DNA of 64,000 bases from Marinobacterium mangrovicola (GTDB lineage Bacteria; Pseudomonadota; Gammaproteobacteria; Pseudomonadales; Balneatricaceae): positions 124,001-188,000 of the forward strand of contig NZ_SMFU01000013.1 in the NCBI RefSeq assembly GCF_004339595.1. Reading direction: 5' to 3'. The notes below the pieces were generated by a model. It was given only the letters and a program-made list of their open reading frames with translations, was not told where the DNA came from and ran no database searches. Position 1 is the first letter of the stretch. The number at the start of each line of letters is the position of its first letter. Shown here in pieces: positions 56,825-64,000 of this stretch. The translations under genes and the position numbers were made by a program.

Positions 56825-57406
56825 TTATCCGCGATTCAAAAAGTTCTGCAGCAGCTCGTGCCCCTGCCGGGTCAGTATCGATTCCGGGTGGAACTGAACC
56901 CCTTCCACATCCAGTTCACGATGCCTGACACCCATGATTTCATCCTGTTCGCCCTGCGCGTTCTGCGTCCAGGCGGTCACCTCGAGCGACTCTGGTAGCG
57001 TCTCTTTCTCCAGTATCAGAGAGTGATAACGGGTGACGCTGACCGGATTATCCAACCCGCTGAAGACGCCCTCACCGAGGTGATAAACCGGCGATGTTTT
57101 ACCATGCATCACCTGACGCGCGCGAACCACCCTGGCGCCAAACACCTGCCCCAGCGCCTGATGACCAAGACAGATACCGAGGATAGGTAGACCTCCCGCG
57201 AAATGTTCGATCGCCTGCAGTGAGATACCCGCCTCGTTCGGCGTGCAGGGTCCAGGAGAGATGACCAGATGCGTCGGTGCCAACTGCTCGATCCCCTCAA
57301 GGTCGATCTCGTCGTTGCGACACACCCGCACCTCGGCACCGAGCTCACGGAAATACTGCACCACGTTATAGGTGAACGAGTCGTAATTATCGATGATCAG
57401 CAGCAC
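56825..57406 (-). CDS. trpG: Anthranilate synthase component II (glutamine amidotransferase)
   Basis: Supplies ammonia to TrpE, and possibly to PabB as an amphibolic subunit. The 193 residues have [27 protein letters not shown], the nucleophile [11 protein letters not shown] (Cys about 79), and the His/Glu pair [10 protein letters not shown]. trpE is not in the window. No leader peptide or attenuator was seen upstream. Confidence 0.96.
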   Translation of the reverse strand: MLLIIDNYDSFTYNVVQYFRELGAEVRVCRNDEIDLEGIEQLAPTHLVISPGPCTPNEAGISLQAIEHFAGGLPILGICLGHQALGQVFGARVVRARQVMHGKTSPVYHLGEGVFSGLDNPVSVTRYHSLILEKETLPESLEVTAWTQNAQGEQDEIMGVRHRELDVEGVQFHPESILTRQGHELLQNFLNRG

Positions 57407-57552
57407 GCCGGATGAACCTCACTACAACATCTGACTGGGGAGCAGGCGGTTAAACCCCAACCTGTTCTGTCCGGCGTACCGGCAAAGCGGCCATGATACA
57501 ACAGCTCAGCGGCCGAGCCCATCCGCAGGCCGCTGCTGAGGCAAGGCCGAGG

Positions 57553-57936
57553 TTACAACGGCCGTTCGCGCTCTTCACTTTCCAGTTCTACACCGGCAAA
57601 ACTTTCCAGTACGCGGGTCGGAACGACAAGACGCTTGCTGGTACTGAGGCTTTCCCCTGCATTGACCGTTTCCACCACCCGGGAACTGTACAGCGTCTCG
57701 CCAGACTCATCCTGCAGGTGCAGTTTCAGCACCATATCAAACGGCGTGGCACAGCCATTTTCCAGCTGCGCTTCCCAGGCCAACTCGCTGCCACCGAACT
57801 GGGTATCTTCCATCTCATACTTCATATCACCGACCTTCACACAGTCGTTCTCAGCCGCTTCCATCTCAACCGGCTCTGCCTGAACGGAGAGCGGCGCAAA
57901 CAACACACCCATAACGACTACCAGATAACGCAACAT
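57553..57936 (-). CDS. Small exported hypothetical protein
   Basis: A 127-residue protein with a Sec signal peptide (LRYLVVVMGVLFAPLSVQA) and a mature part with two Cys and Glu-rich ends; no family recognised. The frame is open to 58035 upstream, but the ATG at 57936 with GGAG seven bases away and a clean signal peptide is the better start. Divergent from the sensor kinase gene. Confidence 0.72.
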   Translation of the reverse strand: MLRYLVVVMGVLFAPLSVQAEPVEMEAAENDCVKVGDMKYEMEDTQFGGSELAWEAQLENGCATPFDMVLKLHLQDESGETLYSSRVVETVNAGESLSTSKRLVVPTRVLESFAGVELESEERERPL

Positions 57937-58071
57937 CGAAAAGCTCCACTGATTGATTGAGTACCAGCCTGGCAAGCAGAATGCATGCCACACACGACTA
58001 GCAGTATTTTCCAGAGCCAAACCCCATAGATCCACTAGGACAGGCTCCTACGAGCTGTATAATTTTGACAC

Positions 58072-59592
58072 ATGAGCCAATTTAACCCTGTATCCAGGCT
58101 GCGTGCCGCCCTTCGCAACCCGCCCCTGACCCTTGCACTGATCGGCGCTGTGATTCTGCCCTTTATTCTTGTTCTTGCACTGACAGGTGCCTATGCAATC
58201 CAGGTTCTGGAACAGCACACCCGAACCCGCATGCAGGAAGATATCGAACTGATCGCCCGTGCTATCCGCCTGCCCCTGAGCCATGCCATGGAGCGCGGTC
58301 ACGAGGTCACAGTGGAACAGGCGCTGGAGTCCGCCTTTTCCATCAACCGAGTCTATGGGGTCTATGTTTACGATGAAAAGGGCAAGGTCATTTACACTAG
58401 CGGCAGGACCGGCGCAGAGATGCCATCGCAACGGGCACAAAGCCTGGCAGAGGGTGGTCAGCGTCGGGGCGAGTTTGCTCAGGCCGGCGCCGTGAACATC
58501 TACTCCTACTTCGTCCCCCTGACGGACAGTGGCGAACGGGTCATCGGCCTGCTGCAGCTGACCCGCCGAGGCAGCGACTTCGATCTATACATGACGAATA
58601 TTCGCAACCACGGTCTCAGCGTCCTGATTATTTCGGGCCTGCTTTTAACCGCCGTCATCCTCCTGGGCCAGCGCCTCATCGTCGGCCGCCCTCTGCAGCG
58701 GATCAATACAGGCCTTGAGCGAATCAGGCGAGGCCAGAGAGATTACACCTTCCAGGTTCAGGGTCCTGCCGAAGTTGCTTCCCTCAGCCGTGCCCTCAAC
58801 CGAATGCTGAACGCCATCGATGCCTCGCATCAGCAACTCAATGAGCAGCTGAAACGGGAGGAAAGACTCAAAGACCAGCTGCACCAGTCACAGAAGCTTG
58901 CCGCCATTGGCCAACTGGCAGCGGGTGTCGCCCATGAGCTTGGTTCACCGCTTGCGGTCGTGGACGGTAAGGCGCAGCGCCTGTTGCGCCAGACAGATCT
59001 GCCCGAGAAGCTGACCCGGGATCTGACCAGTATCCGTTCGGAGGGTGCGCGCATGGAGCGCATTATTCGTCAGCTACTCGACTATGGCCGCAGCAACCCT
59101 CTGGACCGAAAACCCATCGCCGTGGAGATACCGATCCGCAGCGCACTGAACACGCTGCCCGCCATCCACAGCGAAGGACTCACCATTGACCTGGAGCTCG
59201 CCCCGGAGCTTGCATCGCTGACGCTGAATGTGGACCGGATCCGCCTTGAACAGGCATTGATCAACCTGCTCCACAACGCCTGCCAGGCCGCCAAAAACCG
59301 GGTAATCATACGCGGCGTCAAAGACAACTCCCGGGTTCTGATCAGCTTTCAGGATGACGGCAAAGGCTTTGACGAAACAATCAGGGATCAGCTGTTTGAG
59401 CCATTTTTCACTACCAAGCCCACAGGCCAGGGCACAGGGCTCGGGCTGGCCGTGGCCCACGCCGCCGCCCACGACCATCAGGGCTATATCGAAGCAGAAT
59501 CGAGCGCCGGTAACGGCGCCTGTTTCACACTTGTCCTGCCAATCAACGAGCCCGCGATTAACAAGGAGCTAACCCATGTCGACCAAGGCTGA
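58072..59592 (+). CDS. Sensor histidine kinase of a sigma-54 two-component system
   Basis: A 506-residue inner-membrane kinase. It has a first membrane segment (about 22-44), a periplasmic sensor region (about 45-180), a second membrane segment (about 182-203), HAMP (about 205-255), then HisKA with the phosphoacceptor in GVAHELGSPL (about 285-294), and an ATPase domain with N box LLHNACQAA, G1 DDGKGF, F box FEPFFTTK and G2 GTGLGLAVAH. Stimulus unknown. The next gene overlaps it by 17 bases. Confidence 0.9.
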   Translation: MSQFNPVSRLRAALRNPPLTLALIGAVILPFILVLALTGAYAIQVLEQHTRTRMQEDIELIARAIRLPLSHAMERGHEVTVEQALESAFSINRVYGVYVYDEKGKVIYTSGRTGAEMPSQRAQSLAEGGQRRGEFAQAGAVNIYSYFVPLTDSGERVIGLLQLTRRGSDFDLYMTNIRNHGLSVLIISGLLLTAVILLGQRLIVGRPLQRINTGLERIRRGQRDYTFQVQGPAEVASLSRALNRMLNAIDASHQQLNEQLKREERLKDQLHQSQKLAAIGQLAAGVAHELGSPLAVVDGKAQRLLRQTDLPEKLTRDLTSIRSEGARMERIIRQLLDYGRSNPLDRKPIAVEIPIRSALNTLPAIHSEGLTIDLELAPELASLTLNVDRIRLEQALINLLHNACQAAKNRVIIRGVKDNSRVLISFQDDGKGFDETIRDQLFEPFFTTKPTGQGTGLGLAVAHAAAHDHQGYIEAESSAGNGACFTLVLPINEPAINKELTHVDQG

Positions 59593-60958
59593 CCTGAACG
59601 CCAGCATTTTAATTGTCGAAGATGACTCGGGGTTGCGCGAACTGATACAGGAGGAGCTACAGGACGCCGGCTATCGGGTCAGCACCGCCAGCAGCGCCGA
59701 ACAGGGCGGCGAACAGATCGCCCAGGCCTATCCGGACCTGGTGATCAGTGACCTGCGCCTGCCTGGCGAGGATGGCCTGTCACTCCTGAAGGGCACCCGC
59801 TCGCTGACCGCTGCGCCGGCGTTTATCGTCATCACCGCATTTGGCACCATCGAACAGGCGGTCAGCGCCCTGCAGCTAGGTGCCGACGATTTTCTGACCA
59901 AACCACTCAACCTGGAACACCTGCGACTCAGCGTTGCCCGGGCACTGGAGCGGCAGGCGCTGGAGCGAGAAGTGGACCGCTATCGCCGAATGCTCAGCGC
60001 CGGCGACTTTCACGACATCATCGGCCGCAGCACGCCAATGCGCCAGCTGTTTGAGCAGATCCGCCGTATCGCCCAGGCCGACGGCCCGGTGCTGGTCGGC
60101 GGTGAAAGCGGCGCCGGCAAGGAGCGCGTAGCTCGCGCTATCCATGCCGAAAGCGAGCGCCACAACGGACCTTTTGTTGCCATCAACTGCGCCGGCATCC
60201 CCGCCGAACTGCTGGAAAGCGAACTCTTCGGTCACAAGGCCGGCGCCTTCACTGGCGCCCAGCAGGCGCGCAAGGGGCTGTTTGCCGAGGCCGATGGCGG
60301 TACTCTGCTGCTTGATGAGATCGGCGAAATGCCGCTGCAGATGCAATCCAAATTGCTGCGGGTACTGCAGGAAGGTTGCATCCGTCCGGTGGGAGAAAAC
60401 CGCGAGCGCGCCATCAATGTCCGCATCATCGCCGCCACCAACAGAGACCTGGAACAGGAGGTGGAAAACGAGGAGTTCCGCGCCGACCTTTTCTATCGCC
60501 TGGAGACCTTCAGCATCGAAATCCCTCCGTTGCGCCAGCGCGGCGACGATATCGATCTGCTCACCGCCCACTACATTGCCCGCTTCGGTGCCAGCCGCCC
60601 AGAACCGGTCACAGGTATATCCACCGAAGCGCAGCAGCTGTTACGCCGCTACCCCTTTCCCGGTAACGTGCGCGAACTGGCCAACGCCATCGAGCGCGCC
60701 AGCGTCTTTGCCCGGCATGAACAGATCCAGCCCGAAGACCTGCCGGCACGGATCCGGCGCCACTCGGGTGGAAAAAGCGATAACAGCGCGCTGCTGGAGG
60801 GACTGCTCGAAGCCAACGAGCTGCCTCCCCTGCGCCAAATGGAACAGCGCTACGTCCAGCATGTGCTTGAGCGCAGCGGCGGCAACAAACGTCAGGCGGC
60901 CCTGACACTCGGCATCGGTCGACGCACCCTGTATCGCTACCTGGATGAATCCGGCTAA
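59576..60958 (+). CDS. Sigma-54-dependent response regulator (NtrC family)
   Basis: A 460-residue activator with receiver domain (EDD at 15-17, phosphoacceptor Asp59, Lys in FLTKPLN), central AAA+ domain with Walker A GESGAGKE, the sigma-54 contact loop GAFTGA, Walker B LLLDEIGEM, and a C-terminal Fis-type helix-turn-helix (GGNKRQAALTLGIGRRTLYRYL). All motifs for activating sigma-54 polymerase are intact. A dyad and a -24/-12 promoter lie directly downstream, making the DUF4168 gene its probable target. Confidence 0.95.
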   Translation: MSTKADLNASILIVEDDSGLRELIQEELQDAGYRVSTASSAEQGGEQIAQAYPDLVISDLRLPGEDGLSLLKGTRSLTAAPAFIVITAFGTIEQAVSALQLGADDFLTKPLNLEHLRLSVARALERQALEREVDRYRRMLSAGDFHDIIGRSTPMRQLFEQIRRIAQADGPVLVGGESGAGKERVARAIHAESERHNGPFVAINCAGIPAELLESELFGHKAGAFTGAQQARKGLFAEADGGTLLLDEIGEMPLQMQSKLLRVLQEGCIRPVGENRERAINVRIIAATNRDLEQEVENEEFRADLFYRLETFSIEIPPLRQRGDDIDLLTAHYIARFGASRPEPVTGISTEAQQLLRRYPFPGNVRELANAIERASVFARHEQIQPEDLPARIRRHSGGKSDNSALLEGLLEANELPPLRQMEQRYVQHVLERSGGNKRQAALTLGIGRRTLYRYLDESG

Positions 60959-60967
60959 ACAGCGGGT

Positions 60968-60985
60968 GCACAGGGACCCATGTGC
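60968..60985. promoter_or_regulatory. Candidate activator-binding dyad
   Basis: GCACA-N8-TGTGC, about 80-95 bases upstream of the -24 element. Upstream activator sites of NtrC-type regulators normally lie 80-150 bases from the start point, so this dyad is well placed. Identity as the binding site is inference. Confidence 0.38.
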
Positions 60986-61033
60986 CGAATCGACACACTT
61001 CAACAGCGGCAAAAAATCGACCTTACCCGCTAC

Positions 61034-61055
61034 AGCCCGCATAAAACGGGCTTTT
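61034..61055 (+). terminator. Terminator after the response regulator gene
   Basis: AGCCCG and CGGGCT pair around a seven-base loop, followed by TTTT. It separates the kinase-regulator operon from the sigma-54 promoter. Confidence 0.7.
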
Positions 61056-61062
61056 AACAACC

Positions 61063-61079
61063 TGGCACGCCCCCTGCTT
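61063..61079 (+). promoter_or_regulatory. Sigma-54 (-24/-12) promoter
   Basis: TGGCACGCCCCCTGCTT has the invariant GG and GC separated by exactly ten bases and matches TGGCACG at the -24 element. Predicted start about 61089, some 50 bases before the DUF4168 gene. Confidence 0.82.
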
Positions 61080-61139
61080 TATCAGTCCAGAGCGGTACAC
61101 GACGGCCCGCTCTCACTGAACAAGCCAATGGAGGACTTT

Positions 61140-61532
61140 ATGTCAGCATTTAAACTTGGAACCGGTATCGCCCTCGCTGCAGCACTGTTCGCTGCGCCCG
61201 CTCTGCAGGCGCAGGAGGCTTCCAGCCAGGAAGCTCAGCAGTACAGCGCACCGGCAGCCCAGCCTCAGATCGAGGTGAATGACGCCACCGTCGCAAAATT
61301 CGCTGATGCCTACACCGACGTCGTTGCGCTGCAGAGCGACTTCTCCACCCGCCTGCAGAATATCGAAGAGCCCTCAGAAGCCCAGGCTTTGCAGGAAGAG
61401 GTCCAGGCGGAGATGATTGAAGCGGTGGAAGCAAAAGGGTTTAGCGTGCAGGAATATAACGCCATCGCCCAGCGCGTCAGCCAGGATCCTGAACTCCAGG
61501 CACAGCTTGAAGAGCTGATGAGTAACAGCTGA
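61140..61532 (+). CDS. Secreted DUF4168 protein
   Basis: A 130-residue protein: Sec signal peptide (about residues 1-24, FKLGTGIALAAALFAAPALQA), a short Gln/Ser/Ala-rich linker, then a helical DUF4168 domain (VAKFADAYTDVVALQSDF ... EYNAIAQRVSQDP). The function of this family is not known. GGAGG lies five bases from the ATG. The frame is open far upstream, but the ribosome site, signal peptide and the sigma-54 promoter fix this start. Confidence 0.88.
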   Translation: MSAFKLGTGIALAAALFAAPALQAQEASSQEAQQYSAPAAQPQIEVNDATVAKFADAYTDVVALQSDFSTRLQNIEEPSEAQALQEEVQAEMIEAVEAKGFSVQEYNAIAQRVSQDPELQAQLEELMSNS

Positions 61533-61742
61533 TCCTCGTTTGATAACCAGCTCCCGGAGAGGTCAGCCTCTCCGGTATCCACCTGTCACTTAGCCGTCCG
61601 AAGTAACGCGCCCTAAGTTGCAACCGCGACCACCATCATCAAGCGCCGGTCCTCAAGTCATCGAGTCGATCAGCTGGCAACGACTTTCATGAGCCTTTAT
61701 CCTGCTCTATTAAGGTCCAAGTCGTGTTAAGCCGAGAGCCCA

Positions 61743-62339
61743 ATGACAGATAAACCCTTCGCCCCCTCCTGCGAGAACAACAAAACACCGATTCTGGAGA
61801 TCCTGCTGGATGCCTTCAGCGACCGCACCCTGGTGTTGGAAATCGGCAGCGGTACCGGCCAACACGCGGTGCATTTCGCGGCGGCGCTACCGCATCTGCA
61901 ATGGCAGACCAGCGACCTGGCGGAGAACCATGCGGGGATAAAGCTCTGGCTTAGGGAAGCCGCTCTGGATAACGTGCATCCGCCTGTGGAACTGGATGTA
62001 ACCCAGGCAGACTGGCCAGAAGGTTTCGATGCGGTGTTCACCGCCAACACCACCCACATCATGCCCTGGACAGCGGTGATCGAGATGATCGGCCGCATCG
62101 GTGAGCAATTGCCCAGCGGCGGCGTGTTCTGCCAGTACGGGCCATTCAACTATAACGGCGAGTTCACCAGCCCCAGCAACGCCGGTTTCGACCGCTGGTT
62201 GAAGGAGATAAATCCGGCCCGCGGTATCCGCGACTTTGAGGCGGTGCAAGAACTGGCCAACAAGGCCGGGCTCACGCTGGTTAAAGACTATGCCATGCCC
62301 GCCAACAACCGCCTGTTAGTGTGGCGTAAACAGGGCTAA
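61743..62339 (+). CDS. DUF938 class I SAM-dependent methyltransferase
   Basis: A 198-residue methyltransferase-fold protein. Motif I LVLEIGSGTGQHAVHFA (about residues 30-46), SDLAENHAGI, and FTANTTHIMPW, with YGPFNYNGEFTS typical of DUF938. Substrate unknown. 210 bases after the DUF4168 gene, probably independent of it. Confidence 0.88.
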   Translation: MTDKPFAPSCENNKTPILEILLDAFSDRTLVLEIGSGTGQHAVHFAAALPHLQWQTSDLAENHAGIKLWLREAALDNVHPPVELDVTQADWPEGFDAVFTANTTHIMPWTAVIEMIGRIGEQLPSGGVFCQYGPFNYNGEFTSPSNAGFDRWLKEINPARGIRDFEAVQELANKAGLTLVKDYAMPANNRLLVWRKQG

Positions 62340-62350
62340 GCCCGAGCCGA

Positions 62351-63316
62351 TCACCACCAGGTTCCCCAAAGCCTGCGCCGGGGCTTACGCGCGACTTCCG
62401 GATGGTCATAGCGGTGCAGCAGTTGCTCCAGTGGCAGACGATCACAGCGGTCCATATCCTGCTCCATTGCCAGTAGCCGCTCGACCCGCTCTTCGGTACG
62501 GGGATGGGTTCTCAGCAACGATGGATCCGGCACCCGGTTACCGGGCGCCAGAATATGCTCGATCCAGCCGCCCTGGGCTCTCTCGATCTGTTCCAGCGCC
62601 TTTGCCAGCCCGCGAGGATCACCGGTCAGCCTTGCGGCTCCCATATCCGCCGCATACTCCCGGGTACGTGACAACGCCAGCTGCGCCAACGCACTCAGCA
62701 ACGGCGCAATCATCAGCAGCAGAATTAACCACCAGTTGATCGTGACCATCCCCAGCAGCATCAGCGGCAGGTTCATCAGCAGCAGAATCTGCCCCACAAA
62801 CGCCATCATGCTGGTCATGCGGCTAAACAGGTCTGCCAGTCCCATCACCCAGAGATCGTTATGCCGGATATGGCTGATTTCGTGCGCCAACACACCGGCG
62901 AGCTCCCTGAGATCAAGCTGCCGCATCATCGCGTCACTGAGCGCCACCGCCGAGCGCCCGGAGAACCCCACCGAAAAGGCATTCATCACCCGGCTGGGAA
63001 TCAGGTAGATCTCCGGCTCTTTCTCCAGGCCAGCGCGTTCACAGAGCCAGCGCGTCAGTTCACTCAACGCCGGCGCATGAGCCTTCTGCAGTGGTTTGGC
63101 GCCGTACAGTTTCATCACCCAGCGCGGCGATAGCGCCGGGTTAAACACCAGCGTCAGCAGGCCCACCAGCAATAACAGAGCGACGCCGGTACCGCCCCAG
63201 ATCTGCCAGCCCAGCGCGGCCATAAAACCACCCATAAACAGGATCAGAACAGCGGACTCCAGCGCGTTCAGCAACGCCTGACTACGCCAATGCCCGCCAT
63301 GATTGGTTTGTCGCAT
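62351..63316 (-). CDS. M48 family (HtpX-like) membrane metalloprotease
   Basis: A 321-residue inner-membrane protease with two N-terminal membrane helices (about 18-65), a conserved NAFSVGFSGRSAVALSD segment, zinc motif HEISH (about 145-149), a second membrane region (about 168-215), and the third ligand in REYAADMGAARLTG. It resembles HtpX, but the C-terminal part (THPRTEERVERLL) is shared by other M48B proteases, so exact orthology is uncertain. Confidence 0.88.
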   Translation of the reverse strand: MRQTNHGGHWRSQALLNALESAVLILFMGGFMAALGWQIWGGTGVALLLLVGLLTLVFNPALSPRWVMKLYGAKPLQKAHAPALSELTRWLCERAGLEKEPEIYLIPSRVMNAFSVGFSGRSAVALSDAMMRQLDLRELAGVLAHEISHIRHNDLWVMGLADLFSRMTSMMAFVGQILLLMNLPLMLLGMVTINWWLILLLMIAPLLSALAQLALSRTREYAADMGAARLTGDPRGLAKALEQIERAQGGWIEHILAPGNRVPDPSLLRTHPRTEERVERLLAMEQDMDRCDRLPLEQLLHRYDHPEVARKPRRRLWGTWW

Positions 63317-63391
63317 CTACTCCTCCTGACCCGAGACTCCCTGTCTGATACCGGACTGGACTTAACCTCTGCGCAGGGTCTCCAAGCTGGA

Positions 63392-63423
63392 CCTCTATGC
63401 CAATCCTCTATGCCACCTCTATG
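63392..63423. repeat. Three short direct repeats upstream of hrpB
   Basis: CCTCTATG occurs at 63392-63399, 63405-63412 and 63416-63423. A related CCTCTGTA lies at 63446-63453. They are in the leader between the M48 gene and hrpB; a binding site cluster or replication slippage are both possible. Confidence 0.4.
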
Positions 63424-63462
63424 TTAGTATCAGCGCTTTATTCAACCTCTGTATAGCGTTAG

Positions 63463-64000
63463 ATGGACTCACTGCCGATCGATTCAACCCTGCCGGAACT
63501 GCTCGCCGCTCTGAATAGCCGGGATGAAGTGGTTCTGGAGGCGCCGCCCGGCGCCGGTAAAACCACCCGCGTCCCTCTGGCCCTGCTGGATCAGCCCTGG
63601 CTCGGCAAGCAGAAGATCCTGATGCTGGAACCGCGCCGCCTGGCCGCCCGCGCCGCCGCCGAGCAGTTGGCCCGGCAATTGGGCGAGAAACCCGGGGACA
63701 CCGTGGGTTACCGTATCCGCCTGGATACCCGCGTCGGCCCAAACACCCGCATCGAGGTGGTCACCGAAGGAATACTGACCCGCATGCTGCAGTCGGATCC
63801 CGGGCTGGAAGGCGTAGGGCTGGTGATCTTCGATGAGTTCCACGAACGCTCTCTCGATGCGGACCTGGGCCTCGCCCTGGCCCTGCAGGGGCGCGAGCTA
63901 CTGCGCGACGAGCCACCGCTGAAACTGCTGGTGATGTCCGCAACCCTGGATGGAGAGGCGATCTCCACCCTGCTGAATAACGCCCCCATCGTACGCTCCG
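63463..64000 (+). CDS. hrpB: ATP-dependent RNA helicase HrpB (5' part, runs off the window)
   Basis: DEAH-box helicase of unclear cellular role. About 179 codons are visible: the N-terminal helicase domain with Walker A APPGAGKTTRVPLALL (about residues 28-43), motif Ia LEPRRLAARAAAE, GYRIR, the TEGILTRML segment, motif II DEFHER (Asp-Glu-Phe-His in place of DEAH, as in HrpB), and motif III SATLDG. The ATG at 63463 lacks a strong ribosome site. Divergent from the M48 gene. Confidence 0.93.
   Translation, partial: MDSLPIDSTLPELLAALNSRDEVVLEAPPGAGKTTRVPLALLDQPWLGKQKILMLEPRRLAARAAAEQLARQLGEKPGDTVGYRIRLDTRVGPNTRIEVVTEGILTRMLQSDPGLEGVGLVIFDEFHERSLDADLGLALALQGRELLRDEPPLKLLVMSATLDGEAISTLLNNAPIVRS

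Noticed and set aside
58048-58440. Minus-strand frame opposite the sensor kinase N-terminus
   Set aside because: Shadow of the kinase; no homology seen.
60144-60905. 253-codon frame overlapping the response regulator in another frame
   Set aside because: It lies wholly within the AAA+ domain of the regulator and has a low-complexity Ser/Ala/Pro/Arg composition typical of a shifted frame.
1-64000. CRISPR array, tRNA, rRNA, prophage or intact IS
   Set aside because: No regularly spaced repeats, cloverleaf, rRNA stretch, phage genes or intact transposase were found by reading; a tRNAscan or CRISPR finder run would settle small cases.

Overview
The window is chromosomal DNA from a gammaproteobacterium, most likely an Oceanospirillales-type marine or environmental bacterium. 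This is inferred from gene order and protein character only. The hisC-pheA-serC-gyrA / ubiG-mupP-yciK block matches the order known from Pseudomonas, purL/mltF/tadA matches E. coli, and trpGDC is arranged as in Pseudomonas. Almost every gene is a recognisable core housekeeping gene. Two genes run off the edges: hisC at base 1 and hrpB at base 64000.

Layout. 1-5.7 kb (minus): hisC, pheA, serC, gyrA. 5.9-8.1 kb (plus): ubiG, a MupP-type phosphatase and yciK, ending at a bidirectional terminator shared with rluB. 8.2-11.2 kb (minus): rluB, an H-NS family gene, yciO, rnm. 11.3-12.9 kb (plus): yciB, yciI and an OmpA-domain protein. 13-19.1 kb: purL, mltF, tadA. 19.1-25.9 kb: a gene-poor envelope/LPS island with a YrbL-type kinase, two glycosyltransferases and MsbA. 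It also holds several decayed pieces: a HAD phosphatase remnant, an IS200-type transposase relic and at least one interrupted reading frame. 26-29.1 kb: guaB-guaA. 29.3-33 kb: xseA, an M23 peptidase, fklB, an esterase. 33-34.3 kb: a SprA-like metalloprotease and a small Gln/Ser/Ala-rich protein. 34.4-38.9 kb: the biotin operon bioB-F-H-C-D, divergent from comF. 39.7-42.8 kb: a Na/Pi cotransporter family protein, a TSUP exporter, trmO. 42.9-47.5 kb: a photolyase/cryptochrome cluster (CRY-DASH, an atypical photolyase-like protein, DUF2256, an FeS-type (6-4) photolyase). 47.5-51.5 kb: opgG, a small protein, bioA, a thioesterase. 51.5-54.5 kb (minus): rpsF-rpsR-rplI-dnaB. 54.5-57.4 kb (minus): trpG-trpD-trpC-osmC. 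58-61.5 kb: a sensor kinase and sigma-54 response regulator followed by a sigma-54 promoter and a secreted DUF4168 protein. 61.7-64 kb: a DUF938 methyltransferase, an M48 protease and hrpB.

Most interesting parts. (1) The photolyase cluster has a second member that lacks the usual FAD-site/Trp-triad WQW segment (it reads QMQ), and a TGATC...CGTA element resembling promoters of ChrR-linked ECF sigma factors sits just upstream. (2) A self-contained sigma-54 module: kinase, activator, a textbook -24/-12 promoter, an upstream dyad and one exported DUF4168 target. (3) The decaying LPS island. The biotin pathway from the malonyl-ACP methyl ester branch (BioC/BioH) to biotin is complete in the window, except that bioA lies 11 kb away with its own promoter region. 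No tRNA, rRNA, CRISPR array or intact insertion sequence was seen.
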